From Gemmatimonadota bacterium (lineage in GTDB: Bacteria; Latescibacterota; UBA2968; UBA8231): a DNA stretch of 5,918 nt. Positions within the stretch are counted from its first letter, which is position 1, and the number at the start of each line of letters is the position of its first letter. The stretch lies in the NCBI GenBank assembly GCA_002712305.1, contig PATE01000078.1:7774-13691 (forward strand), read 5' to 3'. The translations under genes and the position numbers were made by a program. Below, piece by piece: positions 5,140 to 5,918 of the stretch. Under the pieces are notes generated by a model. The model was not told the origin of the DNA. It saw only the letters and a program-made list of their open reading frames with translations, and made no database searches.

Positions 5140-5918
5140 TCGATCGCATTCGCGCTCGGTGGGGCGCAGCTGGCGGCTATCGCGATTTTCTGCGCATCGC
5201 GTTTCCCCTGATCCTGTCGACGGCCAGCTGGAGCATCCAGCACTTTGTCGACCGAATCTTCCTGACCTGGTATTCCACCGACGCTTTGGCAGCGGCCCTG
5301 CCGTCGGGGATGATGAACTTCATCGCCGTCAGCTACTTCATGGGCCTTGCATCCTACGTCAACACCTTCGTCGCTCAGTACACGGGTGCTGGCCGTGACG
5401 ATCGGGTCGGCCATGCGGTCTGGCAGGGCAACTATCTCTCGCTCGTGGCTGGGTGTGTCGGTCTGGGTTTTACCTGGCTGGCCGTGCCCATCTTTGACCT
5501 GATCGGGCATGATCAGGCGATTCGCGATCACGAGGTGGTCTACTTCCGCGTGCTCTGTTACGGCATTGCGCCGCTGATTCTGTCGACCTCGCTGTCGTGC
5601 TTCTACAGCGGCCGCGGTCGCACCTGGTCGGTTCTTGCCGTCAGTGCTGCATCGACGGCATTCAATATCGTCGTCGACTATGCGCTGATCTTCGGACACT
5701 TTGGTGCCCCCGAGATGGGCATCCGTGGCGCCGCGTGGGCGACGAATGCATCGGCCGCCTTTGCCTGCGTCTTGTATCTGCTTTTGTTGGCACGTCGTCG
5801 ATATCGCCAGCGTTACAGCACGTTCTCAGGTTGGCGCTTCGATCCGGCCCTGTTTCGTCGGTTGCTGAAGTTTGGTGGCCCCAACGGGGTCAGCTTCATG
5901 CTCGACATGCTCTCCTTC
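5136..5918 (+). CDS. MATE-family efflux transporter, N-terminal part
   Basis: The first 261 codons of a multidrug and toxic compound extrusion (MATE/NorM-type) inner-membrane antiporter, cut by the window end; the family is usually about 440-480 residues. GGYRDFLRIAFPLILST (13-29) begins the first membrane helix. SIQHFVDRIFLTWYS (33-47) is the conserved helix 1 to loop segment. FNIVVDYALIFGHFG (176-190) followed by MGIRGAAWAT (194-203) is the MATE hallmark. Hydrophobic segments lie near residues 18-36, 55-80, 97-117, 138-158, 165-187, 198-220 and 243-261. MATE proteins export cationic drugs, dyes or metabolites against Na+ or H+ gradients. GTG at 5136 is the only good start: the frame is open further upstream but has no ATG or GTG there, and the product then begins VIDRIRARWGAAGGYRD, a normal N-terminus for the family. 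The Shine-Dalgarno is poor and hidden in a hairpin, suggesting coupling. Its place behind an oxidoreductase could mean export of a product, which is inference. Confidence 0.9.
   Translation, partial: MIDRIRARWGAAGGYRDFLRIAFPLILSTASWSIQHFVDRIFLTWYSTDALAAALPSGMMNFIAVSYFMGLASYVNTFVAQYTGAGRDDRVGHAVWQGNYLSLVAGCVGLGFTWLAVPIFDLIGHDQAIRDHEVVYFRVLCYGIAPLILSTSLSCFYSGRGRTWSVLAVSAASTAFNIVVDYALIFGHFGAPEMGIRGAAWATNASAAFACVLYLLLLARRRYRQRYSTFSGWRFDPALFRRLLKFGGPNGVSFMLDMLSF

Noticed and set aside
5061-5699. 212-codon minus-strand frame opposite the MATE gene
   Set aside because: The plus strand encodes the MATE hallmark motifs and hydrophobic helices, while this translation is low-complexity, charged and familyless.
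1-5918. CRISPR arrays, insertion sequences, tRNA or rRNA genes, phage or defence genes
   Set aside because: No spaced direct-repeat array, transposase motif, terminal inverted repeats or RNA-gene signatures were seen on either strand.

Overview
The window is GC-rich (about 60% by eye) and densely coding. It holds seven protein genes, two of them cut by the window edges, with spacers of at most about 103 bases. Gene content is a phytanoyl-CoA dioxygenase-like oxygenase, a xylose-isomerase-fold sugar phosphate isomerase/epimerase, a D-2-hydroxyacid dehydrogenase, a dihydrodipicolinate-synthase-like aldolase, a Gfo/Idh/MocA oxidoreductase and a MATE transporter. This mix is characteristic of environmental bacteria with many paralogues of these families (for example Latescibacterota, Poribacteria, Planctomycetota or Entotheonella-like lineages). 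The assignment is inferred from gene content only; there is no RNA gene or marker to fix the taxon.

Layout: (2-355, +) the C-terminal part of a PhyH-type oxygenase converges on (431-1186, -) a sugar phosphate isomerase/epimerase. That gene is divergent from (1290-2258, +) a D-2-hydroxyacid dehydrogenase, and the 103-base spacer contains a perfect 13-base palindrome. The dehydrogenase converges, with only 22 bases between stops, on a two-gene minus-strand unit: (3349-3999, -) a class I SAM methyltransferase resembling METTL20/Methyltransf_16 enzymes, then (2281-3345, -) a DHDPS/NAL-superfamily aldolase whose start lies 3 bases after the methyltransferase stop. Divergent from that unit, across a 61-base spacer with overlapping inverted repeats, is (4061-5074, +) a Gfo/Idh/MocA oxidoreductase. 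It is followed on the same strand by a possible 20-codon leader ORF and a MATE-family transporter (5136 to the window end).

Five of the seven products are small-molecule oxidation, isomerisation or C-C bond enzymes of kinds often found together in sugar or sugar-acid catabolism. They could act on one substrate family, but the frequent strand switches argue against a single operon, and no substrate can be read from the sequence. The methyltransferase does not fit this scheme and may modify a protein.

The most interesting structure is the junction before the transporter. A TGA-cc-ATG step leads into a 20-codon ORF whose stop overlaps the transporter GTG start (GTGA). Inside that ORF is a perfect 8-bp stem with a 5-base loop that buries the only Shine-Dalgarno-like bases. 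The upstream arm can alternatively pair with the transporter start region. This looks like a coupling or attenuation device for an efflux gene, but it is a prediction from base pairing alone.
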